Notes: generated from the letters alone by a model not told the origin. DNA of 64,000 bases from Nakamurella flava (GCF_005298075.1 NZ_SZZH01000001.1:310001-374000), one strand, 5' to 3'. Counted from the stretch's first letter, positions 8,466-18,215 are shown. Program-made: numbers and translations.

Positions 8466-8891
8466 TCAGGCCGGTTCGAGGTCGCTGAACGCGGCGTCGA
8501 CCTCGGCCGCGGGGATCCGGGTCGTGGAGACCACCTCGCCGCCGGCGGACGCCAGACCGGCGGCCAGGCCGCGGGCCCACAGGTGCTCCATGACCAGGAC
8601 ACCGGCCGCGGTGCCCGGGGGCAGATCGGCTGCCGCGGCCTCCAGGTCCGCCTCGCTGAGCAGGCCGCCGAAGTCGCCGTCGAGGTCGGCGTACAGGCCG
8701 CCCAGCTCGGAGTCGACCGCGTCCAGCTCGCCGACCACGAGGGTGCCGTCGGCGTTCCTGGACAGGAACACGATGTCGACGATGCGGACGAGGCCCTTGT
8801 CGGCCACCTCCGTCAGGGCTTGCACGAGGGTGCCGTGCTGCACCCCCGCCGGGAACTGGACCACGATGACGTCGACCGGGCCGTGTCGCAT
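8466..8891 (-). CDS. DUF6325 family protein
   Basis: This 141-residue acidic protein shows the layout of DUF6325: the start MRHGPVDVIVVQFP, a predicted beta strand and helix around LVQALTEVADKGLVRIVDIVFL, and DGTLVVGELD. A second helical half ends with the MEHLWARGLAAGLASAGGEVV segment. There is no signal peptide or membrane span. Its function is not known. It lies 131 bases upstream of the SHOCT gene on the same strand, a recurrent pairing in actinobacteria, which suggests a shared stress or envelope role; that is inference. Confidence 0.8.
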   Translation of the reverse strand: MRHGPVDVIVVQFPAGVQHGTLVQALTEVADKGLVRIVDIVFLSRNADGTLVVGELDAVDSELGGLYADLDGDFGGLLSEADLEAAAADLPPGTAAGVLVMEHLWARGLAAGLASAGGEVVSTTRIPAAEVDAAFSDLEPA

Positions 8892-8983
8892 CGGCTACCA
8901 CCTCGTCTGGGGAATGGGGCGTCCTCACGGTAGGTCTGCGCGGAGGCCGCGACCACGGTCATCCCCCGAACGGACCGGAAAAG

Positions 8984-9031
8984 GCCGACGGCCGCGGTCC
9001 GTCCCGGAAGGGACGGGCCACGGCCGTCGGC
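8984..9031 (-). terminator. rho-independent terminator of the GH13 gene
   Basis: Bases 8984-9005 pair with 9010-9031 around a GGAA tetraloop, giving about 21 pairs with one mismatch (8995/9020) and one G-T wobble. On the minus strand the stem is followed by CCTTTTCC. It begins 20 bases after the stop of the minus-strand alpha-glucosidase gene, which it should terminate. Confidence 0.85.
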
Positions 9032-9050
9032 GATGCGAAGTCAGCTGGTG

Positions 9051-10757
9051 TCAGACGAGCCACACGGTGGTGTCCGGCGGCAGCGTGCCGTCGCCCGGCA
9101 GCTCGACACTGCTGTGCACCACGGTTGCGCCGGCGAGCAGCGCGACCGGCGTGGTGCCGATGTTCGCGGCCACCCGGACCTGGCCGTTGACGAACGACAG
9201 CACGTCGCCGCTGCCCAGGTCGTCCGCCCACTCCAGCGAGCCCGGTCCGAGTCCGTACTCGCGACGCAGCCGCAGCGCCGTCCGGTACATCTCCAGCGTC
9301 GAGCCGGCCACCCCGAGCTGCCGGTCCCGGGCCAGCTCGGTGTACGCCTCGGGCTGCGGCAGCCAGGTCAGACCGGTCGGGCCGAAGCCCAGCCCGGGGG
9401 CGTCGGCCTGCCAGGGCAGCGGAACCCGGCAGCCGTCGCGGCCGGCCTCGGTGTACTCCGACCGCCACCAGGTCGGGTCCTGACGCAGGTCGTCGTCCAG
9501 GTCGGTGTGGTCGGGCAGGCCCAGCTCCTCACCCTGGTACAGGTAGGCCGAACCGGGCAGGGCCAGCATCAGCAGCGTGGCTGCCCGGGCCCGGCGCAGA
9601 CCGAGCTCGGCGTCCGGCTGGACGTCGCCGGCGCGGATGCCGTTCGGGCGCGGCCCGTTGCCGGGCAGACCCAGCCGGGAAGCGTGGCGCACGACGTCGT
9701 GGTTGGACAGCACCCAGGTGGTCGGCGCGCCGACCGACTCGTTGGACGCGACCGACGCGGTGATGGAGGTCCGCAGCGCGGCCGCGTTCCACGGGGTATC
9801 GAGGTATTCGAAGTTGAAGGCCTGGTGCATCTCGTCCGGACGCACGTAGTTGGCCAGCCGGGACAGCGGCTGCACCCACGCCTCGGCGCACAGGATGCGG
9901 TCGGGCGAGTACTCGTCGAGCAGCGCGCGCCACGACTGGTAGACCTCGTGGACCCGGTCCTGGTCCCACATCGGGCCGTTCATGAAGAAGCCCTCGGGGT
10001 CGGCCTCCGGATCCTGGATTGGATGGACCAGATCGGGCAGACCGGGCGCCTTGATGAGGGCGTGGGCGACATCGACGCGGAAGCCGTCGGCGCCGCGGTC
10101 CAGCCAGAAGCGCAGGACCGAGAGGAACTCCTCGCGGACCTCCGGGTGCTCCCAGTTCCAGTCGGGCTGCTTGGTGTCGAACAGGTGCAGGTACCACTGG
10201 CCGGGGGTGCCGTCGGCGTTGGTCGTCCGCGTCCAGGCCGGCCCGCGGAAGCAGCTCACCCAGTTGTTCGGCGGCAGCTCACCCCGCTCGCCGAGGCCGT
10301 CACGGAAGATGTAGCGCTCGCGCTCGGGTGAACCCGGGCCGGCGGCCAGCGCCTGCTGGAACCACACGTGCTCGTCGGACGAGTGGTTGGGGACGAGGTC
10401 GATGATGACCTTCAGACCCAGGTCATGGGCCTTGGCGACGAGGGCGTCGAAGTCGTCGAGGGTGCCGAACAGCGGGTCGATGTCGCGGTAGTCGGCGACG
10501 TCGTAACCGGCGTCGGCCTGCGGCGACTTGTAGAACGGCGACAGCCAGACGGCGTCGACGCCGAGCTCGGCGAGCGCGCCGAGCCGGCCGATGATGCCGG
10601 GCAGATCGCCGATGCCGTCGCCGTCGCCGTCGGCGAAGGAGCGGGGGTAGATCTGGTAGACGACGGCGGTGCGGCGCCAGTCGTCGGCCGGTGAGCCCGA
10701 CTCGGGGCCGGCAGCAGCGGACACGGTCTCGAGGGTGTTCGTCTCGATGACGGACAT
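9051..10757 (-). CDS. GH13 alpha-glucosidase (oligo-1,6-/alpha-1,4-glucosidase type)
   Basis: This 568-residue cytoplasmic enzyme hydrolyses alpha-glucosidic bonds in short oligosaccharides. All GH13 conserved regions are visible: DLVPNHSS (I), GFRVDVAHAL with the aspartate nucleophile (II), ILCAEAW with the acid/base glutamate (III) and VLSNHDVVRH with the transition-state aspartate (IV). There is no signal peptide. Homology begins at DWRRTAVVYQIYPRSFADGDGDG; ATG 10757 is chosen because AGGAAGG lies upstream. Whether the preferred substrate is maltose, isomaltose or sucrose cannot be decided. It is a single gene with its own terminator and a LacI-type operator candidate upstream, which suggests sugar-controlled expression. 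Confidence 0.92.
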   Translation of the reverse strand: MSVIETNTLETVSAAAGPESGSPADDWRRTAVVYQIYPRSFADGDGDGIGDLPGIIGRLGALAELGVDAVWLSPFYKSPQADAGYDVADYRDIDPLFGTLDDFDALVAKAHDLGLKVIIDLVPNHSSDEHVWFQQALAAGPGSPERERYIFRDGLGERGELPPNNWVSCFRGPAWTRTTNADGTPGQWYLHLFDTKQPDWNWEHPEVREEFLSVLRFWLDRGADGFRVDVAHALIKAPGLPDLVHPIQDPEADPEGFFMNGPMWDQDRVHEVYQSWRALLDEYSPDRILCAEAWVQPLSRLANYVRPDEMHQAFNFEYLDTPWNAAALRTSITASVASNESVGAPTTWVLSNHDVVRHASRLGLPGNGPRPNGIRAGDVQPDAELGLRRARAATLLMLALPGSAYLYQGEELGLPDHTDLDDDLRQDPTWWRSEYTEAGRDGCRVPLPWQADAPGLGFGPTGLTWLPQPEAYTELARDRQLGVAGSTLEMYRTALRLRREYGLGPGSLEWADDLGSGDVLSFVNGQVRVAANIGTTPVALLAGATVVHSSVELPGDGTLPPDTTVWLV

Positions 10758-11061
10758 CGTGGACTGACCTTCCTGATGGGGTGAGCGGGGGGATGGGCGG
10801 GCTCGTCGCGCCGCCGATCGCAGGGCAGGACGCCGGGGCGGCCTCCGGGTTGACCGGTGCGACCACATTTCCAGCATCGAATCGAATCGTTTCGACAAGC
10901 TGTATTGGACCACAATCCCCTGCCGTTGGCGAGCACGACCACCGCCTCCGCGGGCGGTCCCTGGCCCGACGGGCCAGGATGTCCCCTGTGTCCGAGCCAG
11001 GGCCGACCAGGATCAGTGGGCGCCGCGCAACCAGTCAGCCGCTGCCCTCCGTCCCGACGGT
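10758..11061. other. divergent intergenic region between GH13 and lipoprotein genes
   Basis: These 304 bases separate the minus-strand alpha-glucosidase from the plus-strand lipoprotein gene. The segment 10865-10920 is relatively A/T-rich and holds the LacI-like operator and presumably the glucosidase promoter. No convincing gene or RNA is seen; the short open frames lack ribosome sites and known motifs. Confidence 0.5.
10882..10895. promoter_or_regulatory. LacI-family operator candidate upstream of the alpha-glucosidase
   Basis: The sequence TCGAATCGTTTCGA is an inverted repeat with a central CG, matching 6 of 7 positions between halves. Its core GAATCGTTTC is close to the general LacI-family operator pattern GAAACGTTTC. 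It lies 125 bases upstream of the glucosidase start. No LacI regulator gene is in the window, so the cognate repressor would be elsewhere. Confidence 0.5.
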
Positions 11062-12188
11062 ATGACCGTGCGAGTGCCACCGCTCAGGCGATCCCGCCGC
11101 CACCGCAGGGCTCTGCTCCCGGTGGTGCTGATCATGGCGACGGCCTGCGCGGCGCCGGCCACCGTCGCCGACGCCGGAAACCCGGCCGGGACCGACCTGC
11201 TCCTGCCGGTCACCGCCCCCGTCACCCTCACGTTCGGCCCGCCATCGGGCCCCCGGCGACCGAACCCATCGCCACACCGTTGCCCGACCCCGTCTCGGTC
11301 GCGGCGACACCGGACAGGTCGGCCTGGACGGTCGGTGACGGACAGCTCTCACCCGATGTGCAGTGGTACGCGGACGAATTCGGGGTCCCGGTCGACGAGG
11401 CGATCCGTCAACTCGCGGCCGGCCAGTCCGCCGAGCAGCTCTTCACGTCCGACCCGGCGTTCGACTACACCGTCATCGAGCACGACCCGTTCCAGTTCGT
11501 CGTCGGAACCTCGCGAGGCCAGGCGACGGCGCCGTCGACCATCGGTGGCTACCCGGTCGTCGTCGAACGCCCGGGGGTGCCGCCGGAGCGGGTGCGGCAG
11601 TTGTGGGACCTGGTCTCGACGACCCTGCGGGGGCAGTCGTTCGGTGGGTCGCTGGATCTGCGTGCGGGCACCGTCACGGTGGTCATCTCGCACGATGCGG
11701 CCGCCGCAGCCATCGCGGGCGTGCGAGACTGCATCGCCGCCCTGGCCCCGGCGGCGTTGGTGGTGCAGCGGAGCCCGCAGCCCGTGCCTGGCCAGGCCCC
11801 GGCCGATGCCGTTCCGCTGCTGCGCTTCCCGGCCACGATCGGCGGCGCAAGCCCCGCGGCCCTCGCCGTCGGGCGACTGGTCGTCGACGACAAGGGCTGC
11901 GTTCGACTACTGGGTGCACTACTGACGGGCGCAGAATCCGAAGGGAGCCCGCTGGCGGTGGCCGACTACCTGGATCTCATCGTCACCCCCGACCGGATCC
12001 TGCTCGACGGAGTCGACCTCGGACGGCCCGGGCCGCACGGCCCGGTCCTCGAGATGGGCGGCGGGTCCTGGCCGGACAACGGCGATCTCACGGCGGCCAA
12101 CCCGGGTCGGGAGCGATGCGTCGGGTCCGGGGAGGTGTTCCGGGCCTTCTCGGTGCAGCGGGAGGGACGGATCACCGGTGGTGGCTGA
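11062..12188 (+). pseudogene. secreted lipoprotein gene with an apparent -1 frameshift
   Basis: The ATG at 11062 opens a convincing lipoprotein signal: a basic start, a hydrophobic run and the lipobox MATAC. That frame loses protein-like character at about 11240-11260. The following 300 residues (QWYADEFGVPVDEAIRQLAAGQ... to the TGA at 12188) read smoothly in the frame one base back. A GGGCCCCC run at 11247-11254 is a likely indel site. The segment YADEFGVPVDEAIRQL resembles the N-terminal repeat of alpha-lytic-protease-like propeptides, but no protease domain follows. Alternatively, a leaderless cytoplasmic product could start at GTG 11358 in the second frame. Either a real pseudogene or a base error; the function is unknown. 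Confidence 0.6.
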
Positions 12189-12334
12189 CCCGGCCCGGCT
12201 CCCTGCAACCCTTAGACGGCGATGACTCGTCCCGACTCCTGACCCCGTCGAGGACCGGCGCTGACCTGCGGCGACACTGTATTGCGTGGTAGCCCGGATG
12301 GTGCTCGGGGCCGGCGCCGGCCCACGGTGGGCCG

Positions 12335-13036
12335 ATGACCGCCACCACCGGGAACCACGCCGCGACGACCACCTCCGGGTCACCTGTTCCGGTCGCCCGC
12401 CGACGGGTCGCCACCCTGCTGCTGACCCTGCTCGTACTCGCCGCCATCGGGCTGACCGTCTTCCAGTGGTGGGAACCGCCCTTTACCGGCGCGATCGACT
12501 TCGACACCACGGTCGGTCTCGGCGCCGGCTACTGGGCGATGAACGTGCTGCTCGGGGGGCCGGCGTTCGCGGTCACCTTCGTGGTGGCCGCGTTGTTTCT
12601 CGCCGTGCTCGGTGACCTGCGGTGGCCGGCCCTGCTGGCCGCCACCGCGCTGGCCCTGGCCGGCCTCGTCTTCGCGCTCGTCATCACCGCCGAGACGCTG
12701 CCCTTCATCTGGGCCGCCGACCCGGCCGTCGTCGACCCGGGCACCGGACGGTCCGTGACCGACGCCTTCAATGCGGGGCTGCCCGGCTTCGCGGTCTGGA
12801 TCGGCGGGACGACCGCGGTCATCATCGTCGCCGTGCTCGCCGCCATGATCTGGGCGGCGGTGGTGCGGGGCCTGCCGTGGCGGGTCGTCGCGCTGGGAGT
12901 GACCGTCGTCGCCGCCGGGTTCCTGCTGCCCACCACTCCGCCGGTGGTCGTGGGTCTGTCCCTGGTCGAACGGGTGCTGTGGGTGCTGCTCGGCTGGTTC
13001 GGGTACCGGCGGCTGATCCGGCCCACCGGTGCCTGA
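12335..13036 (+). CDS. integral membrane protein, unknown function
   Basis: This 233-residue protein has about five to six hydrophobic helices: residues 25-42, 68-90, 95-115, 148-172 and two between 178 and 225. The loop between the first two carries WWEPPFTGAIDFDTTVG. I do not recognise a family. It ends by overlapping the LuxR-type regulator gene by 8 bp (13029-13036), so the two are almost certainly co-translated. It may be the membrane partner or sensor for that membrane-bound regulator; that is inference from the overlap. Confidence 0.7.
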   Translation: MTATTGNHAATTTSGSPVPVARRRVATLLLTLLVLAAIGLTVFQWWEPPFTGAIDFDTTVGLGAGYWAMNVLLGGPAFAVTFVVAALFLAVLGDLRWPALLAATALALAGLVFALVITAETLPFIWAADPAVVDPGTGRSVTDAFNAGLPGFAVWIGGTTAVIIVAVLAAMIWAAVVRGLPWRVVALGVTVVAAGFLLPTTPPVVVGLSLVERVLWVLLGWFGYRRLIRPTGA

Positions 13037-14279
13037 CCTGCACCTGGTCGGCCCCGCCCGCCGATCCCATACTGACCCGGTGCTGTGGGCCATCGGGACG
13101 GTGTCCGCGGCCGGTGGCGGGGCGCTGCTGGTCCGCTGGTTCGACGGCGACCGCACCTTCGTCACGCACCCGGTCGCCGTGATCGGCCTGCTGATGGGCG
13201 CCGTGGCGGTAGCGGTGCTGGCCCGCCGTGTCGACGGACCGACCCGCTGGGCCCTCCAGGCGCTCGCCGCGTCCCTGGCGCTCTACCTCGCCCTCGGCGC
13301 CTGGGCGTCGACGGCCCCGGGACCGGTGGCGGCGGGACTCTGGTCGGTGGGGTGGGTCCCGCCGACCGCCGGGTTGGCCGTCGCCGGACTCGCGCACGCC
13401 GGCCTCGTCCGGGCCGCGGTGGGCCTGGCCGCGGCCGCCGGGCTGGTGGCGGTGGCCGGCGCGGTCCTCATCCGCCCGGTGGCTCCGTTCGTCGGCATCG
13501 GCACCGCCGCACCCCAGGCGTGGGTGGTGGCCGTCCCCGCACTGGTCGACGGCCTGCTGATCGCGTTGAACCTGCTGCTGGCCCTGGCCGTTTCACTGGT
13601 GGTTCGGCAGGCCCGTCGGGCCTCGGTCGTCGACCGCCGCCGACTGGCCCGGGACGCTGCGCTGACATCGACGGCGTTGTGCTCGGTGGTGTGCTGTCTC
13701 GCGCTGGCCGTCGTCCGGGACCCCGGCGACGTCGACCCCGCGACCGGCAGCGTCGCGTACCTGCTGGTCATCGCCGGCATCCCGGTCCTGGTCGCCCACG
13801 CGGTCGGCCAGGACGACCGCTGGGTCGTCCGGACCGTCGTCGCCCTCTGGGGCGGCGCGATCACCCTGATCGCGGCCGTCGCCGTGGTCGGCGCCATAGA
13901 GACCCCCGCCCCGGCGGCGCTGGCCGCCTGCGCGCTGACCGTGGCCGTCACCGCGCTCGTCGTGCTCGGGGTGCGGCGCTTCGAGGCGTGGACCCGGCCG
14001 GCGGCGCCGCGGGCCGTGACGGTCGGCGTCCCCGGCCTCACCCCGCGGGAGAACGACGTGCTGGCCGGGGTGGCCGCAGGTCGGACCAACGCCGGCATCG
14101 CCGCCGACCTCTTCCTGTCCGAACGGACCGTCGAACAGCACCTGCGCTCCGTCTTCGACAAGCTCGGCCTCGGCGGTCACGGCGACAGCAACCGCCGCGT
14201 CCGTGCGGCCGCCGTCTGGTGGCAACGCCAGACGGCCTCGACGGGGGCGTCGGACCCCTCGGTGGCCCGACCTTCCTGA
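13029..14279 (+). CDS. membrane-anchored LuxR-type transcriptional regulator
   Basis: The first 325 residues of this 416-residue protein are a polytopic membrane domain of about eight to ten helices. Residues 336-400 form a classic LuxR/FixJ helix-turn-helix: GLTPRENDVLAGVAAGRTNAGIAADLFLSERTVEQHLRSVFDKLGL, here described by its ends, with the recognition helix in SERTVEQHL. There is no kinase, receiver or ligand-binding domain, so signal and DNA binding must be joined in one membrane protein. The GTG start overlaps the upstream membrane-protein gene by 8 bp. The class is known but little studied; the target genes are unknown. Confidence 0.85.
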   Translation: MPDLHLVGPARRSHTDPVLWAIGTVSAAGGGALLVRWFDGDRTFVTHPVAVIGLLMGAVAVAVLARRVDGPTRWALQALAASLALYLALGAWASTAPGPVAAGLWSVGWVPPTAGLAVAGLAHAGLVRAAVGLAAAAGLVAVAGAVLIRPVAPFVGIGTAAPQAWVVAVPALVDGLLIALNLLLALAVSLVVRQARRASVVDRRRLARDAALTSTALCSVVCCLALAVVRDPGDVDPATGSVAYLLVIAGIPVLVAHAVGQDDRWVVRTVVALWGGAITLIAAVAVVGAIETPAPAALAACALTVAVTALVVLGVRRFEAWTRPAAPRAVTVGVPGLTPRENDVLAGVAAGRTNAGIAADLFLSERTVEQHLRSVFDKLGLGGHGDSNRRVRAAAVWWQRQTASTGASDPSVARPS

Positions 14280-14428
14280 TGCTCCCGGTCGGGCCGGGGT
14301 CCAGCGGGTAGCCTTTGGACGGTCGAGCGGGTGAGCCGCCATCGACCCCGGGAACGGGCACCTCGGTGCCGGCCGGGAACGGCCGCGCCGCACAGGCAGG
14401 ACGACGCTGGGGAAGGAAGTCGGCACCG

Positions 14429-14857
14429 GTGAAGCGCATGTACGTGTTCGGGGCGGGGGTCGCCCTGGGCGTCGCCGCCACCCGCCGCACCCGCAGGGCC
14501 AAGGAGGCGGCCGCGGCCGCGATGAAGGCGAAACTGACGCCCTCGGCGATCGCCGCCGACGTCGCGGACGCCATCGCCGAGATCGGCAACGCGGTCGGCG
14601 CCTTCGCCACCGACGTCCGGCAGGGGGCCGTCAACCGTCGGGCGAGCTACCGCACGGTCATCGACAACCAGACCGGTGCGGTCCTGCTCGTCGGCCCGGA
14701 ATCCATCGGCCCCGTCGAGGGCACCATCGACGGAGTCTCCGACGCCGCCACGCTGCCCCCTGTTCAGCCGCAGCGGCGGGCGCCCGGCGCGCCACCGCCC
14801 ACCCGGCCGGCCACCGGCCGCGAGGACCGGCCCAGCCGGTCCCGCCGCACCGCCTGA
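14429..14857 (+). CDS. DUF6167-like small membrane-anchored protein upstream of alaS
   Basis: The 142-residue product starts MKRMYVFGAGVALGVAATRR, a short N-terminal hydrophobic segment followed by basic residues, then an amphipathic helix (AAAAAMKAKLTPSAIAADVADAIAEIGNAVGAFATDVRQGA) and a disordered Pro/Arg-rich tail. This matches the position and layout of the DUF6167 proteins that commonly precede alaS in actinobacteria. Their function is unknown. GTG 14429 is chosen because GGAAGGAAG lies 9 bases upstream and the hydrophobic segment follows directly; an upstream ATG would add a Gly/Pro-rich stretch unlike the family. Confidence 0.7.
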   Translation: MKRMYVFGAGVALGVAATRRTRRAKEAAAAAMKAKLTPSAIAADVADAIAEIGNAVGAFATDVRQGAVNRRASYRTVIDNQTGAVLLVGPESIGPVEGTIDGVSDAATLPPVQPQRRAPGAPPPTRPATGREDRPSRSRRTA

Positions 14858-14871
14858 CCCTTCCCGCCCGC

Positions 14872-14895
14872 CGTCACCGGAGAACTCCGGTGACG
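14872..14895 (+). terminator. perfect hairpin between the DUF6167 gene and alaS
   Basis: CGTCACCGGAG (14872-14882) and CTCCGGTGACG (14885-14895) form a perfect stem of 10-11 bp with a tiny loop. No T-run follows. It lies 14 bases past the upstream stop and 67 bases before the alaS ATG, so it may be a terminator or a structured leader of alaS. Confidence 0.5.
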
Positions 14896-14962
14896 ATCAG
14901 CGCCGCCCACGCACCCATGCCCCGCCCGTGCCCCGCACTCTCCCCGAGGACATCAGCCCCGC

Positions 14963-17647
14963 ATGCAGACCCACGAGATCCGTCGCCGCTTCCTGGACTA
15001 CTTCGAGCGGAACGGCCACACCGTCGTGCCGTCGGCCTCGCTGATCAGCCAGGACGCCACCGTGCTGTTCACCATCGCCGGGATGGCGCCGTTCAAGCCG
15101 TACTTCCTGGGGCAGAGCACCCCGCCGTTCCCGGGGGCGACCAGCGTGCAGAAGTGCGTGCGCACCGGTGACATCGACAACGTCGGCGTCACCACGCGGC
15201 ACAACACCTTCTTCCAGATGGCCGGGAACTTCTCCTTCGGCGACTACTTCAAGGCCGGCGCCATCGAGCACGCCTGGACGCTGCTCACCGCGCCGCTGGA
15301 CGAGGGCGGATTCGCCCTCGACAAGGACCGGTTGTGGGTCACCGTCTACGAGTCCGACGACGAGGCCATCGAGCTGTGGCAGCGGATCGCCGGGCTGCCG
15401 GCCGAGCGCATCCAGCGCCGCGGCATGGACGACAACTTCTGGTCCATGGGCGTCCCCGGCCCGTGCGGGCCGTGCTCGGAGATCTACTACGACCGCGGCC
15501 CGGAGTTCGGCGCCGAGGGTGGACCGGTCGCCGACGAGGACCGCTACCTCGAGGTCTGGAACCTCGTCTTCATGCAGGACATGCGGGGTGAGTCCTCGGG
15601 TGATGGCAAGGGGGCTTTCCCGATCCTCGGGCCGCTGCCCAGCCAGAACATCGACACCGGCCTGGGGGTCGAGCGCCTCGCCTTCCTGTTGCAGGGCGTC
15701 GACAACGTCTACGAGACCGACCTCCTGCGGCCGATCATCGCCACCGTCGAGCAGCTGTCCGGCAAGAAGTACGGCAGCGGCGACCACCAGGCCGACGTCC
15801 GGTTCCGGGTCATCGCCGACCACTCCCGCAGCGGCATGCTGCTCATCGGCGACGGCGTCACCCCCGGCAACGAGGGCCGCGGCTACGTGCTGCGGCGGCT
15901 GCTGCGCCGCGCGATCCGGTCGGCCCGGCTGCTGGGCGTCAGCGAGCCGATCATGCCCACGCTGATGAGCACCGTGCGCGATCTGATGAGCCCCTCCTAC
16001 CCGGAGCTGGCCGAGGACTACACGCGCATCGAAAAGGTCGCCATCACCGAGGAGCAGGCGTTCCTGCGCACCCTGTCGTCCGGCTCTAAGCTGTTCGACG
16101 TCGCCGCCGGTGAGCTCAAGGGCGAGCAGACCACCGTCCTCCCCGGCGCCACCGCGTTCACCCTGCATGACACCCAGGGCTTCCCGATCGACCTCACGCT
16201 GGAGATGGCGAGCGAGGCCGGGCTCACCGTCGATGTCGCCGAGTTCGAGCGGCTGATGAAGGAGCAGAAGGACCGGGCCCGGGCCGACGCCAAGGCCCGC
16301 AAGGGCGGGTTCGCCGACCTGTCGGTCTACCGGGGGCTGCTCGACCAGGGGCCGACCCGGTTCACCGGGTACTCCGAACTCACCACCGACGGTGTCGTCC
16401 GCGGGATCGTCGTCGACGGTGCGCTGGCCCAGGTGGCCACCGAGGGGCAGACCGTCGAGCTGGTTCTGGACCAGACCCCGCTGTACGCCGAGGCCGGCGG
16501 TCAGGACTCCGACGCCGGCACCATCACCGGACCGGACGGCCGGGCCGAGGTCATCGACGTGCAGAAGGTCGACCGCAAGCTCTGGGTGCACAAGATCCGC
16601 GTCACCGACGGCGAGCTGGTGACCGGCTCGACCGTCACCGCCCAGGTCGACCCGGAATGGCGCATCGGCGCCCGGCAGGCGCACTCCGGCACCCACGTCG
16701 TGCACGCCGCGCTGCGGCAGGTGCTCGGCCCGGAGGCGCTCCAGTCCGGCTCCTACAACAAGCCCGGGTATCTGCGGCTCGACTTCGCCTGGAACGCCGG
16801 ACTGTCCGCGGACCAGCGGGCCGAGTTGGAAGAGGTCTCCAACCGGGCCGTCCGTGCCGACCTCGGTGTCCGTGTGCTCTACGGCTCGCAGGACGAGGCG
16901 CGGGCCATGGGCGCGATCGCGCTGTTCGGCGAGACCTACGACGACACCGTCCGCATCGTCGAGATCGGCGGGCCCTGGTCGGTGGAGCTGTGCGGTGGCA
17001 CCCACGTCGACCACTCCTCGCAGATCGGGCCCATCGCGCTGGTCGGCGAGTCGTCCATCGGTTCCGGTCTGCGCCGGGTCGAGGCCGCCGTCGGCCTCGA
17101 GGCGTTCCACCGGCTCGCCGCCGAGCGGGCCATCGTCGCCCAGCTGGCCAGCTCGCTGAAGGTGCAGCCGGGCGAGGTGCCCGGCCGGGTCGAGGCGCTG
17201 GTCGAGAAGCTCCGACAGACCGAGAAGGAACTCGCGGGGATGCGGGCCGCCCAGCTCAAGGCGTCCGCATCCGCCCTGGCCGCCGGGGCGGTCCGGGTCG
17301 GCGCCGGAGACCGCGCTGTGTCGCTGGTCGCCGCGACCGCCCCCGCGGGTACCGCGGCCGGTGACGTCCGGGGCCTGGCCACCGACGTGCGGGCCGCGCT
17401 CCAGGGCCCCGGCGTGGTCGCGATCTTCGCCCCCGGCGAGGGATCCGTGGCGTTCTGCGTCGCCGTCACCCCGCCGGCGGTGCAGGCGGGCTGGGCCGCG
17501 GGGGACCTCGCCAAGCAGTTCCTTCCGGCCATCGGCGGGCGTGGCGGCGGCAAGAAGGACATGGCCCAGGGCGGCGGAACCAACCCGGACGGCATCCCGG
17601 CGGCCATCGAGGCGCTGCGGCAGGCCCTCGCCCAGGAGCAGGTCTGA
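14963..17647 (+). CDS. alaS: alanyl-tRNA synthetase
   Basis: AlaRS charges tRNA-Ala and hydrolyses mischarged Ser/Gly-tRNA-Ala. The 894-residue protein has the complete family order: class II catalytic core with [18 protein letters not shown] at the start and motif 2 in [19 protein letters not shown], the tRNA-recognition region, the editing domain with the metal-binding [11 protein letters not shown] and [13 protein letters not shown] motifs, and the C-terminal C-Ala domain ending in [14 protein letters not shown]. It is the first gene of the alaS-ruvX-mltG run typical of actinobacteria. A long open frame antisense to it is a GC-bias shadow. Confidence 0.98.
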   Translation: MQTHEIRRRFLDYFERNGHTVVPSASLISQDATVLFTIAGMAPFKPYFLGQSTPPFPGATSVQKCVRTGDIDNVGVTTRHNTFFQMAGNFSFGDYFKAGAIEHAWTLLTAPLDEGGFALDKDRLWVTVYESDDEAIELWQRIAGLPAERIQRRGMDDNFWSMGVPGPCGPCSEIYYDRGPEFGAEGGPVADEDRYLEVWNLVFMQDMRGESSGDGKGAFPILGPLPSQNIDTGLGVERLAFLLQGVDNVYETDLLRPIIATVEQLSGKKYGSGDHQADVRFRVIADHSRSGMLLIGDGVTPGNEGRGYVLRRLLRRAIRSARLLGVSEPIMPTLMSTVRDLMSPSYPELAEDYTRIEKVAITEEQAFLRTLSSGSKLFDVAAGELKGEQTTVLPGATAFTLHDTQGFPIDLTLEMASEAGLTVDVAEFERLMKEQKDRARADAKARKGGFADLSVYRGLLDQGPTRFTGYSELTTDGVVRGIVVDGALAQVATEGQTVELVLDQTPLYAEAGGQDSDAGTITGPDGRAEVIDVQKVDRKLWVHKIRVTDGELVTGSTVTAQVDPEWRIGARQAHSGTHVVHAALRQVLGPEALQSGSYNKPGYLRLDFAWNAGLSADQRAELEEVSNRAVRADLGVRVLYGSQDEARAMGAIALFGETYDDTVRIVEIGGPWSVELCGGTHVDHSSQIGPIALVGESSIGSGLRRVEAAVGLEAFHRLAAERAIVAQLASSLKVQPGEVPGRVEALVEKLRQTEKELAGMRAAQLKASASALAAGAVRVGAGDRAVSLVAATAPAGTAAGDVRGLATDVRAALQGPGVVAIFAPGEGSVAFCVAVTPPAVQAGWAAGDLAKQFLPAIGGRGGGKKDMAQGGGTNPDGIPAAIEALRQALAQEQV

Positions 17648-17696
17648 GTCGGCCGGGTGAGGGCGTGACCACCGAACGGGGAACGGAGTCCGGGGC

Positions 17697-18215
17697 GTGA
17701 ACGACGATCCGACGACCGGGTCGGACCGGCCGAGCGACCCGCCGCGCAGGGGCGTGCGCCTGGGAATCGACGTCGGTACCGTGCGGGTGGGCGTGGCCGT
17801 CAGTGATCCCGGCGGGATCCTGGCCACCCCGGTGGCGACCCTGCCACGCGACGTCGCCCACGGTTCGGATCTGGACCGTCTCGTCGCACTGGTCAGCGAA
17901 TACGAGGTGGTCGAGGTGGTCGTCGGGCTGCCCAGGACGCTGCGCGGTACGGACGGCGCCGCCGTCACGGCCGCCCGCGCGTACGGCGATCAAGTGGCCG
18001 CGCGGGTCGCCCCGGTCCCCCTGGTCTACGTCGACGAACGGCTGACCACGGTCAGTGCCGACCGCATGCTGTCCCAGCGCGGCATCAAGGGCCGCAAGCG
18101 GCGCGCCGTGGTCGACCAGGTCGCCGCCGTGCGCATCCTGCAGAACCACCTCGACGCCCTCACCCACCAGCGGCAGCGCGCCGCGGCGCTCGACGAGCTC
18201 GGCGGACCGGCGTGA
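17697..18215 (+). CDS. ruvX: YqgF/RuvX family putative Holliday-junction resolvase (pre-16S rRNA nuclease)
   Basis: This 172-residue RNase H-fold protein has the YqgF landmarks: GIDVGTVRVGVAVSD with the first catalytic aspartate, VVGLPRTLRGTDG, VDERLTTVSA with the catalytic glutamate region, and the C-terminal VDQVAAVRILQ helix with another aspartate. In E. coli the family matures the 5' end of 16S rRNA, and a Holliday-junction role has been proposed in others. The GTG start at 17697 follows alaS by 49 bases, and the stop overlaps the mltG start by 4 bp. Confidence 0.93.
   Translation: MNDDPTTGSDRPSDPPRRGVRLGIDVGTVRVGVAVSDPGGILATPVATLPRDVAHGSDLDRLVALVSEYEVVEVVVGLPRTLRGTDGAAVTAARAYGDQVAARVAPVPLVYVDERLTTVSADRMLSQRGIKGRKRRAVVDQVAAVRILQNHLDALTHQRQRAAALDELGGPA

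Noticed and set aside
14858-14962. Possible T-box or riboswitch in the alaS leader
   Set aside because: Only 105 bases are available; there is one perfect hairpin but no T-box antiterminator sequence, so only a hairpin is reported.
14897-17968. A very long open frame on the minus strand, about 1000 codons, opposite alaS
   Set aside because: It is antisense to the unmistakable AlaRS gene, contains no family motif, and is explained by GC bias at third codon positions.
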